DNA of 64,000 nt from NCBI GenBank assembly GCA_935421135.1, contig OW285188.1, positions 7,668,733 through 7,732,732 of the forward strand, read 5' to 3'. Of this stretch, positions 12,407-25,366 are shown in pieces; position 1 is the stretch's first letter, and each line of letters opens with the position of its first letter. The notes beneath the pieces are model-generated. The model did not search any database, was not told where the DNA came from, and worked only from the letters and a program-made list of their open reading frames with translations. Source of the DNA: Bugulina stolonifera. Taxonomy: Eukaryota > Bryozoa > Gymnolaemata > Cheilostomatida > Bugulidae. Made by a program: the position numbers and the translations under genes.

Positions 12407-15400
12407 CTACTCAGCAGATTGACGCAGTACATCTGTTTTTGAATCATTCATCCAGAAGTTTTCAAGATGTCTTTCTCTAGAGTCTCTCATAGATTTCCTG
12501 AGTGAGTTATTGATGTCATGATTGTCCGACTGTGTGGCCTTCCATACCAGCTCCAGACACTCTTCTACATCTCTACAACAATTAGCATGCATCCCTTGTG
12601 GCAGCTAGCATCAAAGATCATAATATAAAGTAGTGGTTCTTAAGATGTACAACTAGTATGTACATGTACACGTTAGTTCTGACTGCCCATATCCTATCTC
12701 AACTGTAGCCTGCTATAGCTACGACTACTACCACTGCTACTACTACAACCACTACTATTATAAGGGCTACTATGGTCACCGCTACTGTTGCTAGTCACCA
12801 CTGTTATAATGACCACCAAGTCTAGCTACAACTACTACTCACTGTTTATCTTTGACTGCTGCGTGTGTCTGTACGTCTTTCTCGTGTACCATAAGTCTGA
12901 GGTGTTTAATCTGCCTTTCATACTCTCTCCTTTCCACATCAAATTCCTCACCTTGCTTTTCAAGTCTAAAGCAGTAAGCAACTAGGTTAACGATGTAAAC
13001 CAGATGTATCCATTCGAATTGTCTGCATTTACCTGCATAACTGTTACTATATGCCCACCTTTCATACCAACAGCCATACATGTGTAAGTCATAAGGAAGA
13101 GATGGAATCATAAAACTAGGTAAGTCATCAGTATGTATTCATCAGGACAATGACTCTACTTACTAGATCGTAACATCTGTTTGGAGTTGTCATAACCTAA
13201 GTTTAAAGGAGAACAATAGCACCAAAGACTTTCAATATTATATATTACATCATCTTTGATCTACTATCAAAAGTTACTAATTTTATTGTTGTTGGTTTTT
13301 GACCACTTGCCCAGATTTGCTATGCTCAGATGAGAATTCCAAGCTGAAGGTAAGATAACTCTGACCACACTACACTGATGACATAGTCTTATAATTGAAC
13401 AGATAGACTTAGCAGAGTGGTTTCCTGCAATCTGTGTACATCACAGCTACTCCACTTACTTTCCCACTAGTTTATCAATCTCCTTCTCTGCTTTAATCTT
13501 GTATCGTTTAAAGGAGTTAACGAGTTTCTCCTTCAGTAATTCACTTTCTACGATAGCACCAACAGACTTCTTCTTATCTTTCTTCTCCGTCTGCAGAAAG
13601 TGTTTCAGAGACTGCTTCTCGTGAACAGCCTCATCTGTCTAAATTAACCAAAGTACAATTTACAATCTAGTAGAGGAAGATCTCATCAAAGAAATTACTC
13701 ATCTTATATATTATATGAAATTATAGGCTACACAACAAGAAAGATATTCCATTTATTTGGGATGAGTTTAAATCACTCTATAAACTTGTAACACATCACA
13801 AGAGTTTAACAACGAGTCTATCACAAAACTCACCACTAATAATAACTTGGCTACAATGTCTTTGCCTTTCTTCACCTCCCTAGTCAAAGCAGCGCAATCT
13901 TCCTCAAGTGCACCAATGCACTTTTCAAGTCGCCTGTAAAAATGGCAACATAACACAGCTTAAGCGTTTAGGCGTGACTAATGCTTGATCTGCAGGAGAC
14001 TCCCCTTGTTAACAATCAATGTTATTACCAGGCACGCCTAACCTAGCGTTATTAATAGCTAGTGTCATATTATTCAATAAAATAAATTGCTATTGCTGCA
14101 GATTGCTATTTATAAAGCTTGCACGTGCAACATCCGAATATGCCTAATATTCTCCTTATCTCTAAAACCATCAAACCTGCTCTGACCAAAACCATCCGAT
14201 GAATTTCTTCACTTAACAAATAGACTGTAATCACCTTGATTCATGTTTAGCTTCTTTCAGCTCATCATTCAGTAGATCTTTCTCTTGCTCACTTTGTTCT
14301 TGTTCAAACTTCACTTCAGATAATTTTAAAAGGAACGACTCTTTGTTCCGATCTAGATCATCCTTGGCGTTCTCCAGTTTACTGCAGGAAATGAGTAACA
14401 CATAGATCTTGATAGAACATAAATCTTATATAACCCTCAACCCTTCTCACCAAAAACTGAAAGCAGAGCTGGGAAACTATTCATCTCAATAGCTTAATAA
14501 CAGAAGTGACTGAATTTAGCAAATCCTGCCTCTAAACCAAGAGTCTGCGAACCAGAAAGAAGATTGATAATTGAAGAAATAGCAGTATTGTCTGTCTATT
14601 AATCTACATTATATAAAACTACATTTGTATGTGAATGTAACAATGTCAGCAAACGAGTATCTTTCAAACTGTTATTACATCACTCCAAGCAGCAATGGGA
14701 AAACAACTTACGCCTTGTACTCCATGATGGCTCTGTTATACTCCTCTCTATCAACTCTGAGAGCCATGGATGCCGTCAGCTGTTCACACTTAGATTTACT
14801 CATCTCAAGCTGACACTTGGAGTCTGCTAACCTCTCTGATACAACCTGTCTCTCAGCCTCTACCTGCTTCATTTTATCCTCCAGTTGACTCACTGCAGAA
14901 GAGGTCATTGAATGATACATACATGTATGTTGTCAGCATTGCCCGTCACTGTATACACAAATCCTAACTTACATGCACCATTACATACAATCATGTACAT
15001 GATGTATATCTCAGGCACTGCATAGGTTTCCTAACGTTGAAAATTAAGCTCAACTCTTAGCCTTATGCAGTCAAATATTAATTAAAACCGACATCATTAT
15101 TTACACGTGTATTATGCACTCAAATTTATAAAGTTTAGCGACAGTCTATAGACTGAGGACATGAGCTTACCTTCAACTACATTTAATATAGCAAACATTG
15201 TTAGCCCTAAATAGTGATATCACTAATAATGCAACAACCAACAATAATAATACCACCAACACAGATTCACATGAGGGTATAACTCCAAAGAGCTGAGTGT
15301 TGAATATTTTCTTATGTGACCATTTTTGTTTGTAGATGATTGTGATGCCCCAAGTAGGTTAAACCTTATCATAGGATCTAAGACTATGTTTAATATTGCA

Positions 15401-18400
15401 CCTAATTAGAGATCTAAGGCTACATGTAATACAGTATACTTACTCTCAAAATAATGCTGCTCGTGTATCTGTGACATTTTCTCTTCCTGCATATCAAGTT
15501 CTTTCAGCAGTACTTCATTCTCTTCCACAACCAGTAGAGCTTGTTTCTGTAGCTGATCCCTGCAGAAGATAGGAAATACATATATGTATACTAGCAAAAA
15601 GCATGTATTATGCATCTGTGGCTTGAAATATCAAATAACCTATGAAGGAACAACACAGGTACAAAAAGTCATTTAGTAATATAATGTAAATATAATATTA
15701 TACTATAGATAAGAAAACAAACCAAGCTTTCTTTCCAATAGCCTCAGGATCAGCACCACCAGCCTTCATTGCCCCTCGTAGATTGTCATTCTCAGCAGTC
15801 AGGCTACGAATATCTGCTTCATATTTAGCAAACTTTCTCTATAAACAAACAGGGCGCTACGTTGTAACTACAGTTATACCTGTGTTAATATTAGTTATGC
15901 TCGTAGCTTCAATGTTGTAACATACAATATGAAATGGTTTAAATGTTCGTCAACTAAGTAATTTTGTGGCCTATTGAAATAGAATACAATCACCACAACT
16001 GCCAATTACACATGCTGCCTTCAACTTCAGTGTAGGGTTGCTGCTGCAGTCTATAACTGACTCATCCTGACATGTGACAATATATACTATTCATACAGCT
16101 CAGTAATAACAGACACTGAGTGTGTTTGTAGACGATAGAACATTTTCCACAAAATGATGTATAGCTCAAGTTGAAACACGTTGGAGCGTATGCATGGCCA
16201 ATGACAAGTTGAGTATTGTAACTCTCTGACACTTTATACATTAGCGTACAACGACATAAATTCAAAATAAAACAGTAGTAGTAGAGTAGTAGTAGAGTAG
16301 TAGTAGAGTAGTAGTAGAGTAGTAGTAGAGTAGTAGTAGAGTAGTAGTAGAGTAGTAGTAGAGTAGTAGTAGAGTAGTAGTAGAGTAGTAGTAGAGTAGT
16401 AGCAGAGTAGTAGTAGAGTAGTAGTAGAGTAGTAGTAGAGTAGTAGTAGAGTAGTAGTAGAGTAGTAGTAGAATAGTAGTAGAGTAGAGTAGCTAGTAGA
16501 ATATGAACATACTTTGAGACTAGCGAGTTCTTGAGTTTTCATTGCAACTTGATCCTCTAACGACTTAATCAGCGGTGACAGGTACTTGAAGTCAATCTTA
16601 AATATACACATATATACATTGTACATTATGCATACATACAGTATACGTACATACCATGCATATACATTGATGTAAAACCATCGTAGCATCTAGGTGCCCA
16701 CGTCAACACAGTTCACTGGTAAAGGGACATTTCGAAAATGTCAGTCAGAAACAGGACGTCCCAAAAACGTTTGTGTATGATTGGGGGTCCCGGGTTTGGG
16801 GTTTGAACATTTTCGGAACGCTCCGTTTCTAACTGAAATTTTCAAACAATTGCAAATTCCAGTTTACTACATGTACATATTACATAGTAAGCATGGTATA
16901 TGTACCACATCCATATAGACGGACATCAAACGCGTTTACAGTAGATTAAATTAAAGTAGGCAACTACCACAGCTACTATATCATATAATATTGTAAGCAC
17001 ACACAGCATCTTTGACAATTAATGATTTCTGGTCAGTTATAATTACTTATCCGTAGAGCAATGTTAAATATACAGTACAGTGTAAACAGTGTTCCAACAT
17101 ACCATCCATGCTGGAGTCGGGGCGTCTGCAGGTAGTCCCTCAACTTTGTTTCCATTGGGATCTTTTACAAATTGATGATGAGCCTGGCAATGGCTCATTT
17201 CTTGTTTGACTTTGTAGACTAAGTTCTTCAGATTCTTGTTCTCTGCTTCCAGTGCACCACTCACTGCTCCAATCTCTGTAAAACATAATAGTTGTGTTCT
17301 GACATAGAACAAAAAAATATTACACTAGGTATTTAAACTTTTAGACGACTTTTTACCAAATAGTATTTTCTCCTAGTTTTAGAGAAGTTGGTGTCAAGCC
17401 TAGATATAACAACACTAAAAGATTAGTCAATATTGTTAATAGACTTCCGTGTCTCACAAAGAATGATTAAGTCCAGACAGATCAATGAATTCGGAAAAAG
17501 GTAACTAAAATCAAAAATTGATATGTGGTATAATATATTATATATGTGCATATTTTATAATTTGCAAATAACAAGGAATGCATTTGCATGGAAATGTAGG
17601 AGACTAGAATTATCTTCTCTTTGCCAATGGCCTTATGTCAACATAATTATCCCTTTTTGAATGATACTATCCAAATTTATAGATACATGTTCTGTACTAG
17701 GTCATACTCATACCTTGTTCTGTACATTCTTTATACTTCTGCAGCTCAGCTACAGTTCCCTCAAGATGTTCTATCTGAGCTCTGAGTCTATTAATGAGCT
17801 CTTCCTGACTACCAAGAGTCTGTTCAGCAGAACCTGTGTAGATATCAATGAGGAAATCCATTACATTAAAACATTGGCTAGATCCTTCTGAGGAGTAGAA
17901 TATAACTAGATGAACAGCATCAATAAGTTGCAGAAGTGAGAAAAGTTGAGATAGCCTTGGTTACAAAACGAGAGAAGTTTTAATCTTTTGTTAGTATCCC
18001 CAACCTAACTGTTCCAATCACATACATGACACCTAGAGCTGTCATCTGTTACTTACTCTCTAGCTTCTTGTAGTAATCCAGCTGATCTTTCTCACTAACT
18101 GCTTTAGATTTCTCTGTAGAGGTCAGTTGAGCTAATACACCAACATTTACATGTAATTGAGCCTCAGCTTCTTCTATGCTCCGTCTAAGGGACGAGTCAT
18201 GCTCAGTCCGTGACTTTATACTAGTATTCAAGCTGTTCCTCAGGCTATTTCCTGGACTAGCCATAGATGCAAGAGTGACTGGCTCATGAGGGATGATAGG
18301 ACTTTCACTCACTGGTATCGTCGGTGGCCAGGAGTCTGGAAGAAGGAAACAGTCGAATAAAAGTGAGAAACTGCAGAATATAATAAAACATAAAGTGTGG

Positions 18401-20236
18401 AACCTAATACTTTTTTATATTCACACCAGTCTCTTGTGATGAAACTAGCAACTATTGCCAACAGTAGAATATGTGATTTGTTGAAAATGATTACAGCTCA
18501 CAGCTCTGCCACCAGATATGAGCATCAAAATTATGCTCCCTTAGAATGATTTAGTCTACTATTAAATCGACGGCAATTGCACAGTGCAGATACCTTCATC
18601 TTGATCTGTGGCATTGCCTTCTGGGAAGGACATGGTTCTCCTTAGATTGATAGTCAGCTCTCTAAAATTTATACAACGCCATTCCTTCACTCATACCTCT
18701 ATTTTATCACAAAAACGACATATATGTAGTTTTATCGTAAAGTTGCATATAATGAATAATGTCGACAATATTCATATAAAATAACCCAATTCTATACTAC
18801 AAGAACAGCAAGTTGAATATCGCATACTCTAATACAGCAGAGTGCATATTGAATGCTACATACTACAGCATAGCTCAGACTAACATAGAGGATGTACAGA
18901 TGTAGGTCAAACAAACCTACCTATCGTCATCATATTCAAGCAGACTAGTATCTGGGTCACTCGAGTTCTGTGGTTCCTCTGGTCTGTCCACTTCCTTCAG
19001 CTGCTTGTGTTCATCTATCTGCAGACGACTGGAAGATGGACTCCGAGAAGACCTTAGGCTTCTTAGACTGGTCGAAACACCTGTTACCCCTACGCGATGT
19101 GTACACGGGTTAAGTACAGTCAACACCTTTAGTTATTCATTGGGTGCAAAAATCATACAACAATATAGTGATGTGTATGTGTAGGCATATATTAACGTAA
19201 ATGTTCTAGTAGGAGATACCGATGCCTCATGCCCTTTATATGTTATGGAATTGCACCCCCAGCCCATTCTATTAGCTGTGGAATAAAGTAAAATAGCATA
19301 TTATTTTCAGATATTTCTCAAGGTGTGGGGCCCAACCTGGGCAGGTGTGGGATAACTACTCAGTCACTCATTGTCTCTATAAACACTTTACTATCACAAA
19401 TATTTAACAGAACAATATACGAGTATATTTGGCATTTAGCAGACTATATATTACACATGTAATATAGAGTCACTACTAAATAGGGTGCAATATGAACAAA
19501 TAACCTGGCTACTGGTGAACCATTATATATTACCTTCAATAGAGTCCTCAGGAATGTGAATAGGCTCTGTGAATATAAACTATACTGTATGATATACACT
19601 TCATACATGACTTTATGTTATAGTGTAAGTTATAGGATACAATAAATGCATGCTAATCTCCCTCACCCATGGCTGCCGGTGCAGACGTGCGCACATCCAG
19701 TTTCTCTGGAGCTGTCTTCATCATTCTCTTTCTGGTTGGAGGTGTCTGTGAGAGACCAGGGGCTGGAGGCTATACAGTATATAACATGTACATACAGCTA
19801 AAGAGAGAACAGTAGACTATAATATATATGTGTACAAGTGTATAAGTAACAGAGAGAAGAAAACTCTAAGTAAATAACTGACAGGTCTACAGTAACTATA
19901 TTTGTACATTTCGCATGTTTTTTCTAATTTAGTTTTTCTGTAAATAAGCTTAAATAATGGCTAAAAGCTGATAATCCCTTGAAATATACTTATATACAAC
20001 AAACCTGTACAGAGATGGTGCAACTACTTCCACCTAGGAATTAATTGATAATAATAAAATAGGTTAATTGCTTCCACTTTTTATTTCTAGAGAGCATCTT
20101 TTACAGATGTTTGTAAATTTAAATGTAATATTTTGTAAAACCTGTTAATACTTACCATTTTCTTTGGTTGCTCAGCAGTCTTACTCTTCTTTGACTTGGA
20201 TGAAAACTTGGTTTTAAAATTTTTAAGCGAAGGCAT
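12407..20236 (-). CDS. CEP89: Centrosomal protein CEP89 (CCDC123) orthologue
   Basis: Predicted 745-residue coiled-coil protein, close to the length of vertebrate CEP89. Family role: component of centriolar distal appendages, needed early in cilium formation. Exons in transcript order: 20236-20156, 19769-19667, 19566-19534, 19089-18921, 18661-18594, 18335-18057, 17833-17714, 17275-17103, 16596-16513, 15838-15723, 15559-15444, 14892-14712, 14381-14235, 13933-13834, 13638-13460, 12965-12843, 12572-12407; frames agree at every junction. The N-terminal third is low-complexity and Ser/Pro/Arg-rich; the rest is heptad-rich. The diagnostic block reads EGLPADAPTPAWM then IDFKYLSPL across the exon 8/9 junction (residues about 329-350); human CEP89 as I recall it has EGLP, P-P-W and DIKYLSPL here. 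A second match is QLQKQALLVVEENEVLL. The start chosen is the first ATG in good context (TTAAAATGCC); an in-frame extension to 20269 exists only with a non-ATG start. A 29-base segment at 20005-20033 has splice signals but breaks frame if included. Confidence 0.88.
16276..16489 (-). repeat. 11-bp minisatellite (about 19 copies) just downstream of a CEP89 splice donor
   Basis: The repeat unit is TAGTAGTAGAG on the plus strand (CTCTACTACTA on the coding strand), with rare variants. It begins about 23 bases inside the intron after exon 16596-16513 and forms a long pyrimidine-rich tract in the pre-mRNA. Confidence 0.9.
16730..16850. repeat. Short inverted-repeat (MITE-like) hairpin in CEP89 intron
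   Basis: GAAAATGTCAGTCAGAAAC near 16734 is matched in inverted orientation by GTTTCTAACTGAAATTTTC near 16827. About 75 bases lie between, including a GC-rich GGGGGTCCCGGG segment. It resembles a small hairpin element; no target duplication was identified. Confidence 0.5.
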
Positions 20237-20474
20237 TTTAACCGTTAACTGATAATTCTCTTCTGCCACTAAAATATATGATCAACAATCAGCCGGTTGA
20301 TATGGGTTCAAGTACGGAAGAGTTGTGTTATAATTCCATCATCTCCCATTAGCAATTTCCAGCCTTTGCCTGCTACTTCTTGTCTACAGGAGAGTACCGC
20401 CAATCACAGTAAAATAGCACCACCAGCAAACAACTAAACTTAGTGGTATGGGACCTGTTTATTGCAAGAGATGT

Positions 20475-20488
20475 GTCACTGAGGAAAC
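20475..20488 (-). promoter_or_regulatory. X-box-like site upstream of CEP89
   Basis: The minus-strand sequence GTTTCCTCAGTGAC fits the loose RFX consensus RYYNYY-N2-RRNRAC and lies about 240 bases before the predicted CEP89 start. RFX factors drive many ciliary genes. The consensus is permissive, so chance occurrence is possible. Confidence 0.3.
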
Positions 20489-21791
20489 ACGGAGCACCAT
20501 AATGGGTCTATAACAATGAATCGCAACAGTCGACAAAAGTTTGATCAACATCATTTATTGTTACTGCCAGTGGGGCAACTCTCACAATCAACGTTTTTAA
20601 TTGTATAGTATTGAATAAGCGAAGGTATGCTGATAGAGGCAGAGTAAACATATGATACTATTACAAGTAACAGCATAGTAGTTTAATCTTTAATATTCTT
20701 AGCACATAATCTATATTAAGCTAATCTGTGAGTAGAGCATTTGTCTGACAAACCAGTTTTTTCCATCCACCCCAAACTGTAAGTGAGCAATATAACGCAG
20801 GTACATAAGTACGTATATTTTCTCTGCAAGATTTTTGTAGCATGGATTCTTACCAAATTTCAACTACAACTCTAAACCAATTTTGATTATCCTCTACATT
20901 TATATAACTTTAAACTTATATCATGGACAATTCTTAATTATGGAAACTTTCTGAACTCAAAGAGTTTACCAAATTTCTTAAATAAAAGGTATTATGGGTC
21001 CTGACCAAACTTTGCACTACTATTCAAAGAGTATGCAAGGGCATCGGTAAATAATGATCTGCGCATATGTTGAAATAGCGCATTCCATCAAAGCCTCCAT
21101 TCTACACAAGTGTACAAATGCTAGATGACTACTTCCCAAAATCGACTCGTCCCTTTGTCTTAGAATGTATTTTAAAGGACATTATAAATAAGTAGAAACC
21201 ATTTCCAGAAGTTGAAAAGTATTATTAGTGCACCTCAACCTAACAGCAATCTTAAAATTAGGGTTAGTGAAATGAGATAACGATTGTGACTTCCAATATG
21301 ATTGTAACCAAGGAATCGTCAATCTACTTACTATCTCAAATTTCTTTAATTTATGCCTCTAGAGCAAATGGTATGTGCATGTAAATATTCATCAATTAGC
21401 ATACAAGCTGTTATTATCCATGACATTAATGCACTCAAGTTGAACCAAGTCAGATATCACTGCAACAATTCACAGGTCACACGTTCACAAGTGTTCCTGT
21501 ACGATCAAAGATTACCATGAAAATCACCACAGCAACAACAAGATTGCCAAACCATCACAACCTATAGCCTACGGTATCATACAAAAATGTCATCTGTACT
21601 TGTTGAAGTCCTCTCATTTGAGAGGAACTTTTTTATTCTCAATCCAGAGTTTTCCATCCCACCCAATATGAGCACCCCGCTAAAATGCTAATCACAATCT
21701 ACTCCCACTTTTCTTAGAGGAACTTGATCGGAATGGTGTTAGCACACACTCATGCAACAGATATTCAATGGTGATGGTGCAGTAGAAGAGC
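20489..21791. other. Intergenic, no gene seen
   Basis: Upstream flank of CEP89. No conserved exon, RNA gene or clear repeat was recognised. Confidence 0.4.
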
Positions 21792-24720
21792 TATAGGGCC
21801 ATTCCATGGGGACTGATCAAATTTGCGTGCTGGCCCGACTCAGATTCTTTTGAAAATTTGCAGGTTGAAAGAGCACCCTTGAATTAGTGGGAAATCACCA
21901 ATTTTTTTTCTATTTGATCCCTGTGGTTCCGGCAGCAGCTTGTTGAAAAAAAGGGAAAATGTGGTGGGGACAACTCCAAATGGACATTTTTGAAATTCCT
22001 GAACATTCAAATTACTACTGTGGCCACTGTATGATACTTAGAGCTGTAATTTTTGTTACATTGATACTTTCATATACGTGCTTCAGTTTCATTACTCATT
22101 CAAGCCTGTATGGTCAACATATTGAGGGTCAGAAGTCACTGAAAACACCTCTCGGAGCTAGTTTGACCCAAATTCACTGAAAATCGACCAAATAAACACT
22201 GCTGGATTTGATGAAAAGAAGGTTGATATAGAATAACTAAGGATTAGAGGTGCTCAACACAAGGATAAATGAATTTTTGAGAACAAAAAAAATCCTCCAA
22301 AATGAACTGTATGGCGATAGCGGCTCAAATTCAACATGGCCGTCGTCCGAGTTGGCGTTTTGGGGTGTTATTCAAGGCTAAATCTACTAAACTTAGTAGT
22401 GAAAATTAATGGTGAAAATGTTGCTATATATACAATTCACAACTGTAGATTCCATTTCTGCAATAAAAGCTTTGTCTTTTTGGGTCTAAAAGGCTGAATT
22501 CTCAGATCCAAATTTTACATATGTTCGCTATAATATAGTGACTATATCGCCAATGCATTTAATTGGCTATGGCCATAAAGGTCAGTCAAGACTTAATTTA
22601 AGGTGCAATTTGAGACTTGGCTTTGTTATGCAACCTACTCTGTGAAGAAAAATTGGTGAAATCCGTTTTACTAGCCTAAACATGCAGCTTTGTTAACTTT
22701 GCCATGACTCTTCCTGTCACACTTTTGTTAAATGAGGCAGAATAGCTAAGCTAAACAGTATTTCCAGGTCAGACTTAACCAAGTATTGTTTAATGAAAAG
22801 GAAGGGGAAGAAGATGGAGCTCCATAGAACTAAGGCTTCTTTAATCGGTGGGTGAGGTGGTGTTTTAGCTCGGAACTTTTTTTATGGTCACCATCAGTTA
22901 TCAGATTCTAATCAAAAATATACATGCAAAATTATAGCCACAGCCCACAAACAATAGTTTTGACAAACTTACATAATTATATACATGTATTTAGCTTCCA
23001 ATCAAACCAGCCTTTACTAATGGGCTTCAAAAATATTTTTTGTTCATGATATGTGAATAGTTCCTTTTCCGGTGTATAAGTGTTGTACAGTAGGTATTTA
23101 TTAGAAGAGATTGAATTTCAGCAGTCCATAGTATAACAATTATTATGGCCAGGTCAATATGGTTGTCTGCACTTAGAAAGGTGAGATCTGCTCTTCTTTT
23201 ATTCACTGAGCGTAATTTTTTTAGACAAGTGGTTTTGTCTTTCGAAGGGTCAAAACTATCTCGATTAAAAATCAAGTTGTCGGTATAATGAACGGTAATT
23301 TTGGCGAGGTGATGCTAGCAAGTACATTAAACATTATTACCTTTGGAACCAAGCGAACACTTGTAATATAATTTCAACTTGCTAGGTACAACTAAAACTA
23401 AGTCTCACAAAACCATATTCATATTTTTGATTGCTCTGTTGATCAAAAGTTAATGCATGTCGCACCACTTACCTTAGTTGTGGTCATTTATATAAGACCA
23501 AAAAAATATTTTTGGAGCTAATTAGCAAACACCAGTTTAATTATCAGCTACATGTAAATATATATAAAAATTGTTAAAAATTATTGTTCGAGGGCTGTGG
23601 CTATAGTTATGCATGTACATGTACATGTACAATGTATATATTTGATTAGAATTCGATAACTAATGATGACCCCAAAATTTGTCTTGGGCAAGTTTAAATA
23701 ACCTTTAACTCCTCAGCCTCACCCACTAATTAAAGATGCCTTAGTTCCATGGAGCATCACTTTCTTCACCTTCTTTTTCACTAAACAATACTTGGTATAA
23801 GTCACATCTTGAAATACTGCTTAGATTAGCTATCTTACCTCATTTAACAAACGTGTGAAAGGACGAGTCATGGTAAAGTTACCAAAACTGCATGTTTGCG
23901 CTATTAAAAAGGATTTCACTCATTTTTCTTCACCAATAAGGTTGTATAATCAGGCCAAGTCGCAAATTGTACCTCAAATTAAGTCTTGACTGACTTCTAT
24001 GGCCATAGCCAATTAACTGCATGGCCATGTAGTCACTATATTATAGCGAATGTATGTAAAATTTGAATCTGAGAATTCAGCCTTTTAGACCCAAAAAGAC
24101 AAAGTTTTTATTGCAAAAATGGAATCTACAGGTGTGAATTGTATATATAGCAACATTTTCACCATTAATTTTCACTACTAAGTTTAGTAGATTTAGCCTT
24201 GAATAACGTCCCAAAACGCCAACTCGGACGACGGCCATGTTGAATCTGAGCCGCTGCCACCATATGGTTTATTCTGGAAAGTGTTTTTTATTCTCAAAAA
24301 TTCATTTATCCTTGTATTGAGCTTCTTCAATACTTAGTTATTGTATATCAGCCTTTTTTCATCAGATCCAGCAGTGTCTATATGATCGATTTTCAGTGAA
24401 TTTGGGTCAAACTAGCTTCGAGAGGTGTTTTCGGTGACCTCTGACCCTCAATATGTTGACCATACAGGCTTAAATGAGTAATGAAATTGAAGCCCATATA
24501 TAAAAGTATCTATGTAACAAAAATTACAGCTCTAAGTATCATACAGTGGCCACAGTAATAATTTGAATGTTTGAGAATTTAAAAAAATTCAATTTGGAGT
24601 TGTCCCCACCACATTTTCCCACTTTTCAACGAGCTGCTGCCGGAACCACAGGAGTCAAATAAAGAATCTGAGTCGGGCCCAGCACGCAAATTTGATCAGT
24701 CCCCATGGAATGGCCCTATA
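21792..24720. mobile_element. Long-terminal-inverted-repeat (foldback) element
   Basis: The two ends are inverted copies. The left starts TATAGGGCCATTCCATGG at 21792 and the right ends with its reverse complement at 24720. Homology continues inward for about 1.25 kb: left arm about 21792-23043, right arm about 23495-24720. Alignable landmarks include the GGTTCCGGCAGCAGCT block, the GGCCGTCGTCCGAGTTGGCG block, and a GGGCTGTGGCTATA block near the inner ends. The arms differ by scattered substitutions and small indels, for example an extra stretch of about 60 bases near 21855-21915. The centre of about 450 bases has no recognisable transposase. TATA/TA sits at both termini, which would fit a TA target duplication. 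It looks like a non-autonomous DNA transposon; the superfamily is undetermined. Confidence 0.85.
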
Positions 24721-25286
24721 TTGATAACTATAACTATTACTATTTGTAAAGTTGCATTATATTATATTATACATGTATCTTATCATAGTTCAGTTTTAAC
24801 TTGTAAAGTTGCATTACATATTATATCTTATCATAGTTCAGTTTTAACTTCTGGTTATGTCTTTGCTCTAATTAACACATCATTTGTTCATAGTATCACA
24901 ACGTTTCATATTAATGTGTTCTTTGCCAATGTCATTGGTTTGCCTGGCTGTTTGCATTGCATCATTGTTTCATCATAATTGCTGTAATGCTTTTATGTGG
25001 TTATACTGATGAGTGAGTCGAGTCTTGAGTGTCGTTCTGCCAACATGTTAGTAGTGTAATACAGCAACTAGTAAACCTATAAACTCTTTTAAAGTTAATC
25101 TACACTATTATCATTTAATAAGCAATATATACAATTTAATTATAATAGTCAATGTTTGAATATTGCACTGTAGCCTTATAGTCTTGTCTCGTAAAGCATA
25201 AGTATAGGCCTAAGTAGTTTAACTGTATAAGTATTAGTAAGTATATTTGATGTTAATTAGTAATAAAATTTTTTATTTGAAGTATA
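24721..25286. other. AT-rich intergenic with a local duplication
   Basis: An imperfect tandem duplication of about 50 bases lies at about 24747-24850; its unit includes TTGTAAAGTTGCATTA and TTATCATAGTTCAG. Nothing else was recognised. Confidence 0.5.
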
Positions 25287-25296
25287 AATAATAATA

Positions 25297-25364
<68 letters not shown>
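25287..25364 (+). repeat. (TAA)n microsatellite
   Basis: About 25 TAA units, nearly perfect after a small interruption at the left end. It directly abuts the first base of the retrotransposon coding sequence. Confidence 0.95.

Positions 25365-25366
<2 letters not shown>

Noticed and set aside
23027..23275. 82-codon minus-strand frame at the inner end of the foldback element
   Set aside because: No recognisable motif; it spans arm and loop sequence and has no transposase-like residues I can identify.
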